DNA from: Kryptolebias marmoratus
Taxonomy: Eukaryota; Chordata; Actinopteri; Cyprinodontiformes; Rivulidae
Direction: 5' to 3'
Length of the DNA stretch: 64,000 bases
Assembly (NCBI RefSeq): GCF_001649575.2
Contig: NC_051431.1
Location: 23,002,826 to 23,066,825, forward strand
Part shown: positions 23,532 to 36,337 of the stretch, in pieces
How the letters are laid out: each line of letters opens with the position of its first letter
Numbering within the stretch: the stretch's first letter is position 1
The notes under the pieces: model-generated
Database searches by the model: none
What the model saw: only the letters and a program-made list of their open reading frames with translations
Told to the model about the DNA's origin: nothing
Made by a program: the position numbers and the translations under genes

Positions 23532-24608
23532 TGTTGCCAACAACGCCACCTGGGATTATCACCCAGGAATTAATGAAAGGACACAAGTCCGGTTTAGCAA
23601 TCAGCAGCAGACAGGGTTCAAGTCAATAATAATTTATTGCCAAAAATAAAGTGCCTGTACATAAACAAACGAAAAAGAAAATACACAAAATAACCCCAAC
23701 TAGGCTTACCGGTGGGCACGACCAGGTCCTGGATGATACAGGCTCCAAAACAAGAAAAGATCAAAACCAACACCCGTGAAGTCACTCACTCTCTGAAATG
23801 CCCTCCACCTATTTGTGTTATTCACGGCACAATCACACCAAAAGGGACGCCACATCCAGGCCCGAGCGCACCACCGGCGGTCCTTTAAAGAAAGTAAACA
23901 TAAAAAACCAATTGTTAAAATACAGGCAATAAAAGAGATATATAAATAAGAGTACAGATAAAAATAATTAAAAGTCCCTGTGCGCGACCAGCCTCCCAGC
24001 CCGAATGGAGCGCACAGCCGCTCCTCGTTATGGTCTTCGGGGGGGGGTGTCCCACACGCCGATCTCCTTCGACCACCTCGCAAGCGGTAATTCAGTCAGG
24101 GCAAAGCAGCAGCGTTAAGGTCGGTCGAGATTCCTAAATAAGAAGAACAATTTAAAACCAAAAAAATAAAAACAAGATTCGTCACTGAATCCACCTACCG
24201 ATCAGGCCACGTTCTCCTCACTTGCACCCAATTGGGACTCTCAAATGTCCGCACTTATTGGAGGAATCGCTCCACTCCCGGCCAACCGTGGAGGTGAATA
24301 CGCCCGTACGTTTCTGCTGATCAAAGGCTGTATAACTACAATATTCGAGCAGCTGTAAATGCGCAGGCAGCCAACCTCACCTGTACTCGGCACAAAGACG
24401 GCTCACCACGGAAGCGCAGCGCGCGACGTGTCAACAGCAAAACAACAAGTGTCAGTCTGCAGATCACCTCGGCTTTTATACCGAGTGCCCTCTGGCACAA
24501 TTGGCTCACTCGCAATCACCCTGCCAGCAGGTGCAGCCTCCACCTTCTTCCTGCCACATTTAAATCATCATCATATATACTGTAATCACTGATCCAAAAC
24601 CGGCAACA
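23532..24608 (-). mobile_element. solo LTR candidate, 1,077 bp, minus orientation
   Basis: The plus-strand boundaries are TGTTGCCAACAACGCC..AACCGGCAACA, giving inverted TGTTGCC/GGCAACA ends. Read on the minus strand there is a TATAAAAG box (about 24476, context CACTCGGTATAAAAGCCGAG) and, roughly 850 bp on, AATAAATTATTATTGAC (about 23630). This is the U3 promoter then R/U5 polyadenylation order expected of an LTR. A good donor-like CCACCG|GTAAGCC (about 23710) is also present. The block is GC-rich against AT-rich flanks. I see no matching target duplication (TGGCT versus TAGGA) and no internal genes, so the solo-LTR call is an inference. The long minus frame 24083-23706 lacks any family match. 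Confidence 0.65.
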
Positions 24609-25604
24609 TAGGATAGGAGCTTTCTTTATGTCTGAATGTTGATTGTTGTTTGTTTTTTGTATTAAATATAAAATTGAATATGTTTTTTGAGTTTTGGGAA
24701 AAACACTTAGGCTAAACATCAGAAACGCTGTTCAACATGGCTGACACAGCCAACACAGTGGATGGTCTTCATCTGGAGGGAGAACTTAATCTGACAGGAG
24801 ATGTGGAAGTGAACGAGCTAACAAGTCTGTAGAGACTCGACAGCAGAATCCTTCTGGGAACAAGTGAGGTCTCTGCTTGTCTGCCTGGTCAGTTCAGGAA
24901 AGGCAGCAGAATCCAGTGGAGCAAGGAAGACACGATGGGTAGAGGGTGTAGATTGTCTTAAAAAAAGGTTGAACTGTGATTTTACCATTGCTAAGAAGAA
25001 ACGGCTACAAAAAAAAAAATCTAAAAACAGTAGCAAACATTTGTCAGTTTTCTTTCTAGTTCCAGGATTGCAGATTCCCACTTCAGTGTCTGCTCTGTTT
25101 TTTTTTTTCTATTGGTGCTTGATTGACACACCTGCCTTCACTGCACATATAAAACACACACCTCTCGTGTCGCTTTGAATTTTAAACTCCATTTGAAGAT
25201 CAAGCCCCATCTTTCTCCATCAGTTCACTTTATACATGTCCCTACAGACTTTAAACTGCTTTAGGTCTTGGTAGCTTTACAGTTCAACTAGAAAAGAACA
25301 AGATGAATCAGTTTCCTAAATCTGTCAGAAACCAGATCCTATTGTTCCTACAAGAAAAAAAACAAAAAACACTTTCAGTTCTTGCAGGATGGAGTACATT
25401 CGCTTACACAGTAAGCAGAAAATACCTTACAAGCTGCATTAAATTGTCCCCATTGAAATAAATAAATAAAAAAAAATGCTCATTCACTTTTTTTTAATAT
25501 TTTTTTTTAATTTGAAATGTCACACTAAAACACACGCAAAACAGCTGTTTTTTTTTTTACAATGAATTTTAAATCTATTTTCTATTCTCATATAATGTTC
25601 TAAA
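24609..25604. other. unassigned DNA beside the LTR
   Basis: A 31-codon frame starts at 24737 in good context (ACATGG, MADTANTVDG..) and stops at 24830. It has no family resemblance and I do not call it a gene. Poly-A, T and AAAT runs lie at 25360-25560. Confidence 0.4.
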
Positions 25605-25780
25605 TGGGCAGCACAGCAGTGCAGTGGTTAGAGCTGTCACCTCCAAGCAAGAAAGTTGCAGGATCTGGGACCCTGTCCAGGGTGTCCCCCGCCTCTTGCA
25701 CAGTGACTGCTGGAGATAGGCGCCAGCTCCCCGTGACCTGGAAAGAAGAAGTGGGTAAAGAAAATGGATGGGTGAAATGA
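25605..25780 (+). mobile_element. SINE-like dispersed repeat, internally deleted copy 2
   Basis: The head GGGCAGCACAGCAGTGCAGT with GGTTAGAGCTGTCACCTCC (tRNA-like A-box region) is joined directly to the 3' part CTGTCCAGGGTGTCCCCCGC and GTGACTGCTGGAGATAGGCG, ending AAAATGGATGGGTG. About 170 bp of the middle found in other copies is missing. Confidence 0.75.
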
Positions 25781-27119
25781 TATTGAAAGCAATGTACGCT
25801 TTTACAAAAGGGCTAAAAGGGTAGATTCATCTTCAGCACCCACAGTTTCCCACATGTAGGCGGGAGTCATGTAACAAAAAAAACAAAAGAACAAAATGTG
25901 GGTGTGATAAATGCTAATAAATATTTGAAAATGCTAGCTATGAAAATGAATTATATATTTTGACTGTATTTTTAAAGCTATTTATTGTATTTTTGGTGAG
26001 AAATACCAACAATTGCTTCTAACAAACAAAGATGGAGAGATATTATGACACAGGAAAGGATAAAAAGGTGAACAAGGAAAGATGGTGGGAAGGTTTCATA
26101 CTCACTTGGACCTCTCTCAGTGCCAACCTCTAAGTTCAGTCCCTTGAAGTGTGCCAGTGGCACAAAGAGTGTGTGGTGTGACCGTTTATTAATGTTAAAA
26201 GGCTTCTGCTGCTCAGATTCAGATCGACACATCTGTCAGAGCTTTACACAACAGAGAGGAGGGAGAGAAGGAGGAGGAAAGAAGCAGAGGAGAGAACTGG
26301 GATGTTTATGTTTTAAAAAAATGTGTGCATAACATAAGTACAGTTTTCAGATATCTAAAACCTTTGTATGTGATCTCTTAGCATGGAATGCCTTCACAGA
26401 TTCAGTGTCATTCAACAAGCTGTTTTTTTGTTGTTGTTGTTTGTTTCCAGCTTCCTGAGTCGCACAGAAGCTTTTTAAAAAGAAAACATGACACAGAAAA
26501 AAATATGCTGACTCTTTGAAAACAACTTTGTAGCAGACTGTATATTTATGTGTTATTATCATTTTAATGAGGTAAGCTGGTTCGTCATATTATATCTGGA
26601 AAAACAATGAATCTTAAACAGACAGAGACGGTTTGTTGCAAATGCTATTCGTTGCATCACACAAACACACTGACACAGGATTTTTCTTCAATTTTTTTTT
26701 TTTCACCAGTAACCCAGCTGTTAATTAGCTCAATATGCTGTCTGTTGAGTCTTTATGATGTATCATTATGTGTGTATTATACTGTTAGTATATTTTGCAT
26801 TATTTAAATGTTTTTTGTCTTTTCTGTTGAGATATAGTTGACCTACGGAGCATAGGTGCAAAAGGTTCTCTGACTTGTGGTTTTTTTTAGTGAATTACTT
26901 CAGTACATTTAGTTTTGCTTTTAGTTTACTTTCATAAATGAAGAGTTGACTGTAGAAGTCTTTCATCTGGTGATAAAAATGAAAATTACCAAAACAAGCT
27001 GGAATCATCTGATAAGATACATTACAGAGTTTACAAACACAATTCTTGCATTTTAAAGTACGAAACAAACTCAACAGACAGGCCTTAAAAGAAAAAGAAC
27101 ATCATTGCGCAGCCTATGC
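25781..27119. other. unassigned AT-rich DNA
   Basis: A purine-rich GGAGGGAGAGAAGGAGG tract lies at about 26258-26290. No gene or repeat family recognised. Confidence 0.45.
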
Positions 27120-27550
27120 AGTTTTTAGGTTCTGATTGCAGATGACATTGTGATCTGTGATGAGAACAGGGAACAGGAGGAAGAGAACTTGGAGAGGTGG
27201 AGATATGTACGTGAAAGGTGAGGAATAAATGCCAGCTGTAGCAAGACAGTGTGTGAATGAGAGAGAGGCAGGTAGAACAGTGAGGCTACAAGGAGGTCAG
27301 AGGTCACAAAAATGCAGGTATTCAAGTACTTAGGGTCGATAATCTAGGAAAACATGGAGGGTGGTAAAGAGATGAAGAAGATAGTCCAGGCAGGAGGAAG
27401 AGGAAGGCAAAAGAGGAGACATATGGATGCAGTTAGAAAGGACATGGAGTTAGTTGGAGTGAGGACAGAGGACACAGAAGACAGTTAGATGAACGAAGAT
27501 GACTCGCTGTGGCGACCCCTGAAAAGGGAACAGCTGAAAGAAAAAGAAGA
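27120..27550 (+). pseudogene. RTE-like LINE, 3' fragment, internally deleted (copy 1)
   Basis: Broken translations include IADDIVICDENREQEEENLER at the reverse-transcriptase catalytic motif, then KYLGS-like FKYLGSII, then RHMDAVRKDMELVGVRTEDT. The nucleotide tail TGGCGACCCCTGAAAAGGGA plus AACAGCTGAAAGAAAAAGAA is the usual 3' end of this family. The block between the KYLGS motif and the C-terminal arm is missing. Several stops are present. The family carries an endonuclease and reverse transcriptase and moves by target-primed reverse transcription; this copy is dead. Confidence 0.85.
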
Positions 27551-28030
27551 TGATTAACAAGGAAAGACTCAACGAGAGCCAAGATCCCTTTCACAAGAGC
27601 ATCCTGGCCAAGACTGGCAGCAGTACAGAAAATACAGTTTCAGAACATTAGAACATATAAAAGTGTAGACACAATTAAATAGGGCAAAACTAAAACAAGA
27701 ATTGGGGACTAAAAAGGCAGTAAAATCTATTCATAAACATTCTAAAGTAGCTACTTCTGGTTGCAAGTGTTATTAACAAATTTTATTGTCTTTTCAGTCC
27801 CCAGTTCTTGTTTTAGTCCTTCTGATTTTATTAGTGTAGATTTGCAAACAATGTAAAAACTGTAGAAGCATAATTTACAGGCACAAACACTTTACTATTT
27901 TTTTTTTGCCAATTACAGTGTTTTGGTTGATAATCACTTAATAGTTGAAAATTCCATTTTTTATACTATTCAAAACCAAATTATTTCGTAGTGAATCTGC
28001 CCTTAAATACATTTTTGATTTGTTTGTTTT
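27551..28030. repeat. imperfect inverted repeat (arms about 38 bp) within unassigned DNA
   Basis: The left arm 27689-27726 (ACTAAAACAAGAATTGGGGA ..) and the right arm about 27780-27818 (.. TCCCCAGTTCTTGTTTTAGT) are reverse complements with only a few mismatches and a loop of about 54 bases. No coding frame spans it. A small hairpin MITE is possible, but its outer ends are unclear. Confidence 0.65.
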
Positions 28031-30189
28031 TTGATTTTCTTTTCAGGCTAATCAAGACTTTTTAAAAGAGTGAGGCCATTTTTGAAATTCTCATTGTCAT
28101 TCATGTCATTTTCCATCACATCAAATTTCATTTGTATGTCAGGCCAAGAGCAAAAGAACAAAGTGTTCATTGCTATTTGCCAACAGTGACGTAGGCCAGG
28201 CAAAAACAAAGTAAAGGTTAGATGGAATCCCATTAAAGTCGCAACATAAAAAATACAGTTTACAGTCAAAGTCAGAACAAAAGACACTGCTGATTGCTGC
28301 AGACAAGTTACATCTTGTTTGTAAAGAAGTAGAACATGCAATGATCATTGGTCACAGAGATTAAATGTAAATAGTTTCCACCTTGAAATGCAGAGCGGAT
28401 GCCTTCCCACATTGTTTAATGAAAATGTAATAACACGCTTGTTATTCAGTTTGCTTTCAAAGCTGATGTTACACATTCAAGGACTCCAAAATTTAAGAAA
28501 CACAAGACAAATGTTTGAAATTATCTTTGTTTTTATTTTGTGAGACTTTTTTCAATTGCACAGCAGAAGACTGGAACAAATAAATCTATATAAAACAACA
28601 GTATGAGAAAACTAGCTGTACACACTAAGCTGCATCCTTTGTGTTGTCTTTATCCATTGACTCTGACACAGTCACTTTAGAAGAACTTGATTGACAATCC
28701 CATAACAAGATTGTTCCTCTTCTCTGCTTCAGGCATTTAATCTTGTCACTAGCTGCCGTCACTTTACTCTACTTTGTTGTTTGTGAACATCTACTCTAAG
28801 ACAAGACAGTTTTTGTTTTGTTTCCCCTGGCTGTTTGTTACTCTTGCAAGTATGAAACTGGGTAGCCCTTAATTTTCCTGTGAATTTATTTACAAACACT
28901 GCCTTTTTAACCATAAACAACATCTAGAATCCCTGAGTTGAATTCTTGAGTATGTATTTATTAGTAATTATTAATCAAACTGCAGTGACTCCACAAGTTA
29001 AAACAAATTACTACATAAATAAATAAATGCAGCCTCAACTCATTCGTAGTGGTTATGGCATAATTGTTTTTGCCCACTTGCCTTGCAGCAGGTTTGGATA
29101 AGGTCCCTGTTCAGACTTCATCTCTGGCCAGAAAACTGAAGAAAACAGCCAACTGCAGTCAGGGAAGTCAGGATGTGATTTTTAGTTTGTTGCTGCTTCA
29201 AATGCTGAGCAGTTCATTCTGTTTAGCCTACAAGGCTCTCATTGTGCAGCTTAAGTTTAAATCGAGTTTACAACTTACAGGCTGCCTTGGGCTTGTGTCA
29301 ACAAATGTTTAGATTTTTCTTTTTTGTTGTTGTTTTTGTTATAAATAAGCATTTGGGTAGTAAATGTCACTTCAGCAATGTTTTTGGAAATGCAACATAT
29401 ATTTATTTCCCTATATATCTGCTGAGCTTCAGGCATGTCAGGAAGACAGATAACTTTATTTTTATATAAAACTTTAGCAGAAAACCCCCCCAAAACTTCC
29501 CAATGTCATCTGCATGCTTTTCTGCAAAAATAAAGCTCTATGTAGATAGATGCCTTAGGACTGATGAATACTTTATGCTAACTCGTGAACTTGTGATCCT
29601 TTGTGATCCCACTTATTATAATAAGTTGTGTCACAGCACAAGGACACTCAGAGCTTTTTTAAGTTCAAAGGTTTTTTCACTTCAATTAAGACTGATCTGT
29701 AAGGTGACTCGATCACAACATGACATAAGGCATCACTCCTGTTAGCATATGTTCTACCCTGCTCTTTATTTCTCTATAAAACCCCAAGAATTTATCAACA
29801 GCTTACTCATTTTTGCAGCCTTCACCAGTTTTCTTTTGATATGGGTGATCTTCGTATGGACATATACATTGAAAACACCATCAAACATCTCTAAGCAGTG
29901 CTACTTGCACTCTATTTGAACTGAGAGTTTGTTTGTAACACTACATCAGTCATCAGTTCTAATGAGTGTGTTATGGGCTATATGTTATGACTACTATACA
30001 TTCAGACTCAATTTTTGATTACAGATACAGCTGGAAAGTAATATTAAATGTATCACATTACCTCTCCTGCAAATTTTCTCACCATATTTTGTCACACAAG
30101 AAAAGCAACAAACACAAGCAATATGGTCATACTTGTCATATTGATATTTAAGGTGGCTGATAGAGTCACAGCATCAATAGGAAACATGA
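28031..30189. other. unassigned AT-rich DNA
   Basis: No exon, RNA gene or transposon end recognised. Open frames here have no family match. Confidence 0.5.
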
Positions 30190-30193
30190 TTAA

Positions 30194-30279
30194 CCCTCTC
30201 TTTGGGTCAAATTGACCCGGGGTTACAAGAGCTTCTCTACCTCTTTTTATCTCTCTCTTTTTTGAGTGCTTCAGGAGGG
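30194..30279. mobile_element. 86-bp TTAA-flanked mini-element (piggyBac-like ends)
   Basis: TTAA at 30190-30193 and 30280-30283 brackets CCCTCTCTTTGGGTCAAATT GACCC.. ending TGCTTCAGGAGGG. The ends share CCCTC/GAGGG, and GGGTCAAATTGACCC is a 15-bp palindrome also present near the right end of the piggyBac-like element at about 14039. There is no coding capacity. Confidence 0.7.
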
Positions 30280-30299
30280 TTAAGGAGCAAGAAAATATC

Positions 30300-31489
30300 T
30301 CACCTTAAAAAAAATATAAAATCTTTCTCTTTTTTTCTGTTTCATTTTCAGGGGTCGCTAATGCAAATCATACTCTTCCATCTATATCTGTCTTTTGTGT
30401 CTTCTGTCCTCACTCCAGCTACCTCCATGCCCTATCTAACTGCATCCATATTTCTCTTCTTTGGTTTCCCTCTGTGTCTTTTTCCTCTAACTTTATCTCC
30501 CAGTCCTTCAACCTGTGCTGGACCTCTGATGACCTCATTCCTAATCCTGTCCATCCTCGTCCCTCCCAAGGAGAACCTCAACATCTCCAGCTCTGCCACT
30601 TCCAGCTCTGTCTCATGTCTTTTTGTCAGTCCCACTGTCTCCAAACCATACAACATGGCTGCTCTCACCAATGTCTTGTAAACCTTTCCTTTGACCACAA
30701 TGTCATCTGCAAACATCATAGTCCACGGGGATTCCTGCCTGACCTCATCTGTTGGTCTGTCCATAAACCAGAGCAAACAAGAAAATGATGCAGTCCCAAC
30801 ACACTACTGTCCTGCTGTCCTCATACATGTCCTGTACCAGTCCAACATACCTTTTTCAACTCCAGATTTCCTCATAAAACACCATGGCTCCTCCCTCAGC
30901 ACCTTGTTGTATGCTTTTATCTAAATCCACAGAGTCACAATGAAGTTCTTTCTGACCCTCTCTGTACTTCTCCATCAACATCCTCAAAGCAACAATGGCA
31001 TCTGTGCTGCTCTTTATTGGGATTAACTTATAAATAATCACCTTTTTTAAGTTTAGCTTCCACAACCCTTTCTCAGATCTTCATTGTGCAGCTCATCAAC
31101 TTAATTCCCCTGTAGTTGCTACAACTCTGTACATCACCCATGTTTTAAAAAAAATGGCACCAGCACACTTCTCCTCCATTCCTCTGGCATTTTCTCACTC
31201 TAAAAATGCCATTTAATAATTGAGTCAAAAACCTCACTGCCATCTCTCCTAGACATTTCCATACCTCCACTGGTATGTCATCAGGTCCAGCTGCCTTCCT
31301 GATTATCTTTTTCAAAGCTTTCTGAACTTTGTCCTCACTGATCCTTTCCACTTCCTGGGTCACAGTTTCTATGGCATCTACTCTTCTTTCCCTTTCATTC
31401 TCTTCATTCATCAGCTCCTCAAAGTACTCCTTCCATCTTCCCATCACCCTGTCCTCGCTTGTTAGAACACTATCTGCTATCACGTTAAA
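30300..31489 (-). pseudogene. RTE-like LINE reverse transcriptase, degenerate (copy 2)
   Basis: The minus-strand pieces in order are as follows. 31483-31145 has SEDRVMGRWKEYFEELMNEE and KAAGPDDIPVEVWKCLGEMA, the N-terminal part of the RT. About 31065-30856 has the ALRMLMEKYREGQKELHCDS segment. 30776-30432 has DEVRQESPWTMMFADDIV, where FADD is the catalytic motif, fused straight to VKGKVYKTLVRAAMLYGLET and RFSLGGTRMDRIRNE. A block of over 100 codons normally found between FADDIV and KGKVYKT is missing. The 3' end reads TTAGCGACCCCTGAAAATGA on the minus strand, then an A-rich tail to about 30305. The 5' part (endonuclease) is absent, so the copy is 5'-truncated as well as mutated. Confidence 0.9.
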
Positions 31490-31879
31490 GTTAACTTCTC
31501 AAAACCCCTTTCTACCTCAAAGTTTTAACTTCTTTAGTTTAATCTGACTCTCCTTTTCAACTTTTATGCTGATTCAACATCCCATGTCAATATGTTGGTA
31601 CTAAATTCAAACATTTAGTATTTTTTTTTTTTATAACTTGCCATAACTTGTGATATATTTAGTTGTTCAATAAACATCACATAAATGGTGCAAAACTTAA
31701 TTCAGTTGTGCACGTGTTTTAATATAGATATGATATTACTCTCAAGTGTAGAACTCGTGATTTAGGGTAACTATAATCCTAGGTTTATTTAAAATTTTCC
31801 CTCTATGTGAGAGTGGTGCCCCTTGTTAAAATCTTATGAACTGTTAACAATTCATAATGTCTCCATCATATTTCATATA
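31486..31879 (+). repeat. dispersed repeat family B, copy 1 (about 394 bp)
   Basis: Closely similar along its whole length to 53861-54262. Shared blocks include TTTAATCTGACTCTCC, TTTATGCTGATTCAACA, CATAACTTGTGATATATTTG/A, TTGTTCAATAAAC, CAGTTGTGCGCGTGT or CAGTTGTGCACGTGT, GAACTCGTG.TTTAGGGTAA and ATCTTATGAACTGTTAAC. An AATAAA followed by a GT-rich stretch looks like a polyadenylation region. It adjoins the truncated end of the LINE copy. The family is not identified. Confidence 0.75.
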
Positions 31880-32901
31880 TATATATATTAATGTTTAAAA
31901 TTCTCAAGAAATTCAACCTGTTTATTTCTGAAGAAAACAATTATGTGAAAATAATTTATCCTACAGTTGATATAAGGAGCACAACCTATTCCTTTTTCCT
32001 ACTTTATTTTATTTTATTTTTTGCAATGCATGGTCATGATCAACAGTAAAAACATGAAAAATATTTTATTCCACTCAAAGTATCATCAGTATGTTGCATC
32101 ACTGAATCTCACAAAACCACACTGCTGCCATTGTTAAAAAATTGTTTAGTATTCTGCAAACAGGCTACACTTCAGCACATATGAGACATGTGAAGGTTAA
32201 CGTGTGGATAAAAGCTTGTTTTAGCTATATTCTGTTTGACTCGCTGCACAAACTGGATGGAGATCATTAGAGTATTCAGTCATCTCACAAACAGTTTAAA
32301 GCTTTTAACTTTCTCATTTAGTCTAGCTGTGACTATGTTTTTGTTTTCTTGTTTTGTTTTTTAACAAGGCATTGATGAAATCCAGGAGCATTTATCAGAA
32401 TGTGAGGGTTTGGCCTTATAGTTGAGATAATGCAAAACCCCTGCAGAATAAACTCTGGATACAGAGGGCAAAGTGGTTCAAAATTATTATTGTATTTACC
32501 AGAACTGCTCTATCTTTCAAACTCACCCTTTAGTTTTTTTGTTTTGATTTGTTTTGTGTTTTTTTTTGTGTGTAGGAGGAAGACATGATTAGTGATCAGA
32601 ATTGCTGTCTTTCTATTTTCTTTACCTGAGGTAACTGGATCAAGTGGAAAAACTACATTTAGGACTAAACTGTTTTTTTGTTTTTTTATGATGTTTAAAA
32701 AATGTTTCATTTTGTAAATATGTTATAGTTGTTATAGTTGTTGCCTGCCACTCATGAAACAGTTAGGATTTTAGTCAGTTTCAAACAGCTCAATAACACA
32801 AGAAACTGAGTGATTGTAGATGAAAAGTTACTCTACTCTAAGAATGTGCAAATAAATTAAAAAGGAATCAATAATGGTTCAAAACACAATAAGAGAACAT
32901 G

Positions 32902-32974
<73 letters not shown>

Positions 32975-35900
32975 TACATATATAAATACAGCATCAGGGT
33001 GTATATTAAAAAAAATAAAAATTTTAATCTGTTTTTCTAGATTTGCTTGGTGTAATAAATCTACATATACAAATTCTGGGTGACTTTATTACATTATAAA
33101 ACATGACATGTATTTGTACACAGATGGCTATTTTTCTCATTACCATTTATATCAATCATTTTAATATTTCAGAATCGACTCCTCAGATCTTAATAATGTG
33201 TCATGTGGCTTAAATGTTTAGAGGGACAAATCATTTGTTGTGCAGTATTTATAGTTAGATGACGAGCTGCTGAATGAGTTGTATGCAGTTTGCAGAAACT
33301 CAAAACCTCTTTAAAAGTTGTTCAAACATTAGTTCATTGACAAATTGTAGCTAAAGTTTATATTCAGAACATTTATTTTGATTTGAGTTTTTTTTTTGTT
33401 TGTTTGGTTTTTTTCCTGTTGGAATTCTAATACAAAAGAGAAACATCATGTTTTGTCAGTGTTGAAAAAAATTTTGGAATCAAAATAAAACTGCAAAATA
33501 AAAAAAAAAATCTGTCCTGTGCTACCTAATAAATTGATACGTTTTCCATTTTAATAATGATTTTTGTTCATAATAATATTGGTATTTGCCATATGTATTT
33601 GTTTAATGACATAAAAGGAAATTAAAATCTAAAGCGAGAAAACACAATCCTCATGTTTACAAAACCACAGTTTTACAAAACCACTCAAAGCGACTTGAGT
33701 AAAACAGAGGTGTTGGGCCCCGTCATTGCCTTACCCCAAACTATTGAACCTGTTAACCTGCTTTAACCACACCTCACTTCCCTCAGCATGGGCTGGAAAC
33801 AGCTACAGCTGTAGTTGTTTGGTAGTTGTAAAGTAAAATTAAAGAATAAATGATAAATCGTTGTTACTACATTCATTGTGCATGTTCCCATAGTTATCCT
33901 GGATGTATTTTTTTTTTATTCTGTCTGTTTTACAGAGTGAGAGCTATTCACAATGCAGCTGTTTAAAAATAAATAAATAAAAGCTTTGCACCTGTTGGGG
34001 CTGTTAGAGCAAAATGAGGCGCTGCAAAATTTTTGCCTAACTGAAGCAAGCTGTCTTATCTTTCAGCCAGTTTAGTTTAGATTTTTATTTTTTATTTTTT
34101 TATCTTTCAGTTCAACTGCAACAAAATAAGTTGTTTTCACTATAAACATGTTCATATCTTACAAAATGCAAAATGTAGGCAGCGAGTTTCCGATCGTTTT
34201 TTCAAAATGAGATGTTTTTTTTTTTTGTTGTTGTTGTTGTTTTTTAACAGCTCAGAATATAAATGTCAGCACTTAAAAACATATACTGGAGAACATGAGT
34301 TCATCTTTTCCACAAGCAGAAATGCAAATCTTATACACTTTTCAGAGAATACCCTTGAGCCCATTGATGCTTTGTCATGTAGACATTTCAAAGGCGGACA
34401 CTCACTCACACACACACACACACAGACACCTGAAGTTCAAATAACTATGCCCATTTGTCCTTCAGTCATTTAGCTCATCTCAAAGGAAAGAAGAGATATT
34501 CAGTCGCATGTTAAAGGCTGTCCTGACTTACTTATTCATGATTATTCTTTTGTTTGCTTGGCACTGAATTTGTGCTTTATTGTTCTCTCCGTGCTCTTTC
34601 ATAATATTGTATTAAATCAAAGGACATTTCAAAATATCAAATGTAGAAACAGATCAAATGCTTATTTATATAATAATAATATGCTTTATTTATTTATTTG
34701 CCAAGAAAATATAAGATCAGTGTTTCGTGTTTTTTACAGAAATGTTCTTAGTAGAACTAAATTGTTGAAGGGAATGATCAATGTAAAGCCCTCTGTTAGT
34801 TAAACTGTGCCTTCAAGTGGCAACAGACTCCAAAGTATTTGATTTATAAATAAACTAATGGTGCTTTTGCTCAGCTTATGCAGCTCTAGTCTACCCTAGC
34901 AGGCTGCCTCTGATAGTTTATCAATTGTTAGCAGTTCAGTAAGTTTGTGTGGAAATTATCAGGTTTGAAGTAGTTGACACTTGCCTATGGTCTCAGAAGT
35001 TTATACATTTTACCTTTTAAACAAATTGTTTATTAATGTATTTATTTATGATTTGAATAGGGATAAAATGCTGGAGGTCTACTGTTGTTACAGCCTGTTA
35101 CAGTAAATCAAGTTTAACTACTATATCCCATGAGCCGAAGTAGCATCTCCAAAACCTATGTCTATTAATGAAAACAAAAAAGTTACTTTACTCCTTATAA
35201 GACATTTTCTAAAATGCATTATTAAAAGATAAGGAAAGTTGAAAATGAACATAATTTAAACTTTTTATCTCAAAATACTTCAGCGTGGTTTGAACTGGTC
35301 AAACAGGCATAGCTCTCCTACATTATTCACAGAAACATTATTGGAAAGGGAATTATTCTCTATGGATTTTTAAAAAATAAAATAAATAAAAAAAAAACAA
35401 ATAATAATAAACCAGAAAAAAAGAAGTTCTGTCACACAAGTATGATAAAACAAGATGACTAGCATGCTGTTTTATTCTAACAACTAGCTAGTAAAGACAA
35501 ACAAACAAAAATAAATAAAGAAATATTTCTTTATTGTAACAGAAATATATGATCGTCAGCAGACTTGGATGTGTTGTGGTAGGAAAAATTTTCTAAATTA
35601 ACTCATAGGTCATTGGGACAGTGCCTGTCAACCCTCACTTACTTTTGTGAGTTAGGATGGAATCAAATCATTTTTCAGGAAGATGAAATCTGTATGTTGG
35701 TTGACCTGCTTCAGGTCTTCATGTTAATAAGAGGAACCTTTTAACAGAAAGACAAACTCTGACTGAAAAAGTTAGAAATGCAGAAAGGAAGCTAGAAGGA
35801 CCCATTCAGGAACAGATTTCTATCTGAAATCAATCAATTTTAAACCATCCCTAGCAGTTCTAGCGAACGGTGTATGATGTTTTTTTTTTTTTTTTACACT

Positions 35901-36257
35901 TTGCAAATTTTGCATGTAAGTTTTTTTTTTTCTCTTTTTTTACTTTTTAAATAAATATTTTACTTTTTATTTACTACATTTCTTAACTGATCATGTCTGT
36001 TGTTATGCTAGCTACATGCTGTTTTATCTCTCTCTAACCAACATTTCTTCTGGACAATCGGTCTCATATATTCTGTTACCTCCACACCCACCGCCTCCAG
36101 AAAAAGCTCACTTGTCTTCAGTTTAATCTTTACAAATTATTATTATCACATCATTGGACATGCATATCGCAGTTTATCAGCAAAAGCCGTAGTATATGCT
36201 ACACATAGCAATACATCTGCTGATAGTTGAGAAAGTAGATTGTGTAAGCAAATACTG
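31880..36257. other. intron-like DNA; long (TA)n at 32905-32984
   Basis: A TA repeat of about 80 bp, CA at about 34405-34424, and many homopolymers. No exon or transposon protein was recognised. Confidence 0.5.
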
Positions 36258-36292
36258 TATAAAGAAAGTAGGAATGGTTTAAACTGTTGCAC

Positions 36293-36337
<45 letters not shown>

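Noticed and set aside
23706..24083. 125-codon minus-strand frame
   Set aside because: It lies inside the LTR candidate, has mixed composition and matches no retroelement or host protein I know.
24737..24832. 31-codon frame MADTANTVDG.. with a good start context
   Set aside because: Short, with no relatives known to me and no splice signal that would extend it.
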